Shown here piece after piece: positions 29,877 to 30,130 of a stretch of 30,130 bases of DNA. The stretch's first letter is position 1. The number at the start of each line of letters is the position of its first letter. This stretch comes from Trichosphaerium sp. ATCC 40318 (lineage: Eukaryota > Discosea > Flabellinia > Trichosidae), in assembly GCA_038496445.1 (NCBI GenBank), contig JALMLS010000558.1, positions 1 through 30,130 of the forward strand, in the 5' to 3' direction. The notes beneath the pieces were generated by a model. The model was not told where the DNA came from. It ran no database searches and was given only the letters and a program-made list of their open reading frames with translations. Position numbers and translations under genes: made by a program.

Positions 29877-30130
29877 GCTTATGGAAAGAGCAACACTTAA
29901 ACTCAATGTACCTTTGACTTAACGGTACGTTACATAAAACAGCCTGTAAACCAAGTCTCCAGAGACCCACGTGATTGCGCTTGAGTTTCCGAAGTGTGAT
30001 CATTCTTGTGGTTGTCTAAGGTGGTCGAGTCGGTGTGTTTCTAACACCCAAAAACAGTTTTAAAATTATGTTTTATTATTACTTATTTCTTTTACACTAA
30101 ATTGGTGAATGCATACCAAGCCTTGTATCA
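29877..30130. other. Upstream flank of the GH2 gene
   Basis: This is the presumed promoter and 5' UTR of the minus-strand GH2 gene, with a CACGTG at 29969. No gene is visible to the window edge. Confidence 0.4.

Noticed and set aside
30001-30060. A second tRNA-like fragment (ggtggtcgagtcggtg)
   Set aside because: It has a D-arm-like look, but no anticodon arm, T arm or acceptor pairing was found on either side.

Overview
The window is nuclear DNA from a eukaryote. Nearly every gene is cut by short GT..AG introns, mostly 40-60 nt, while the DNA is AT-rich with frequent poly-T tracts. The protein set (Rho-type GTPase, CDK11-type kinase, F-box proteins, an NHL propeller, an ankyrin-SAP-ADP-ribosyltransferase, a VWA-RRM protein, a GH2 beta-galactosidase with a lectin domain, a pogo transposon) suggests a unicellular or simple eukaryote. 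I cannot place it in a lineage from the sequence alone. Exon structures were rebuilt by hand from splice sites, reading phase and family consensus; for most genes all phases close.

Layout. 59-3009 (+): ankyrin repeats, a SAP motif and a PARP-like catalytic domain. 3361-3450 (-): a tRNA-Ser(UGA) gene whose 3' half lies upstream of its 5' half, i.e. an apparent circularly permuted tRNA. 4273-5611 (+): a VWA-RRM fusion. 5703-9032 (-): an F-box/leucine-rich gene whose first intron holds a complete 1975-bp pogo-type transposon with 51-bp terminal inverted repeats and a TA duplication. 9187-9785 (-): a degraded CDK11-like pseudogene. 10723-11491 (+): a Rho-like GTPase lacking both magnesium-binding Thr/Ser residues. 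11552-11745 (-): a degraded piece of the F-box gene. 11910-13756 (-): the fuller CDK11-like kinase, with an apparent one-base deletion at its APE motif. The [F-box gene + kinase] block is therefore duplicated, and each copy has lost a different member.

14057-16706 (+): two adjacent secreted proteins, one a small Cys-rich modular protein, the other an RTX-like repeat protein with a Cys ladder. 17037-18496 (+): an F-box-NHL fusion whose third intron is swollen by copies of a small repeat that also lies inverted upstream. 19223-20145 and 22436-23253 (-): two paralogues of an unrecognised, probably regulatory, family, separated by a near-identical pair of tandem 177-bp repeat units. 25468-29876 (-): a 22-exon secreted GH2 beta-galactosidase with a ricin-B-type lectin nested inside it.

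Two window-wide signals stand out. The palindrome CACGTG occurs 29 times by my count, against about four expected from base composition. Three introns whose phase cannot be closed with a GT donor close exactly with a G|C donor reading GCACGTG.
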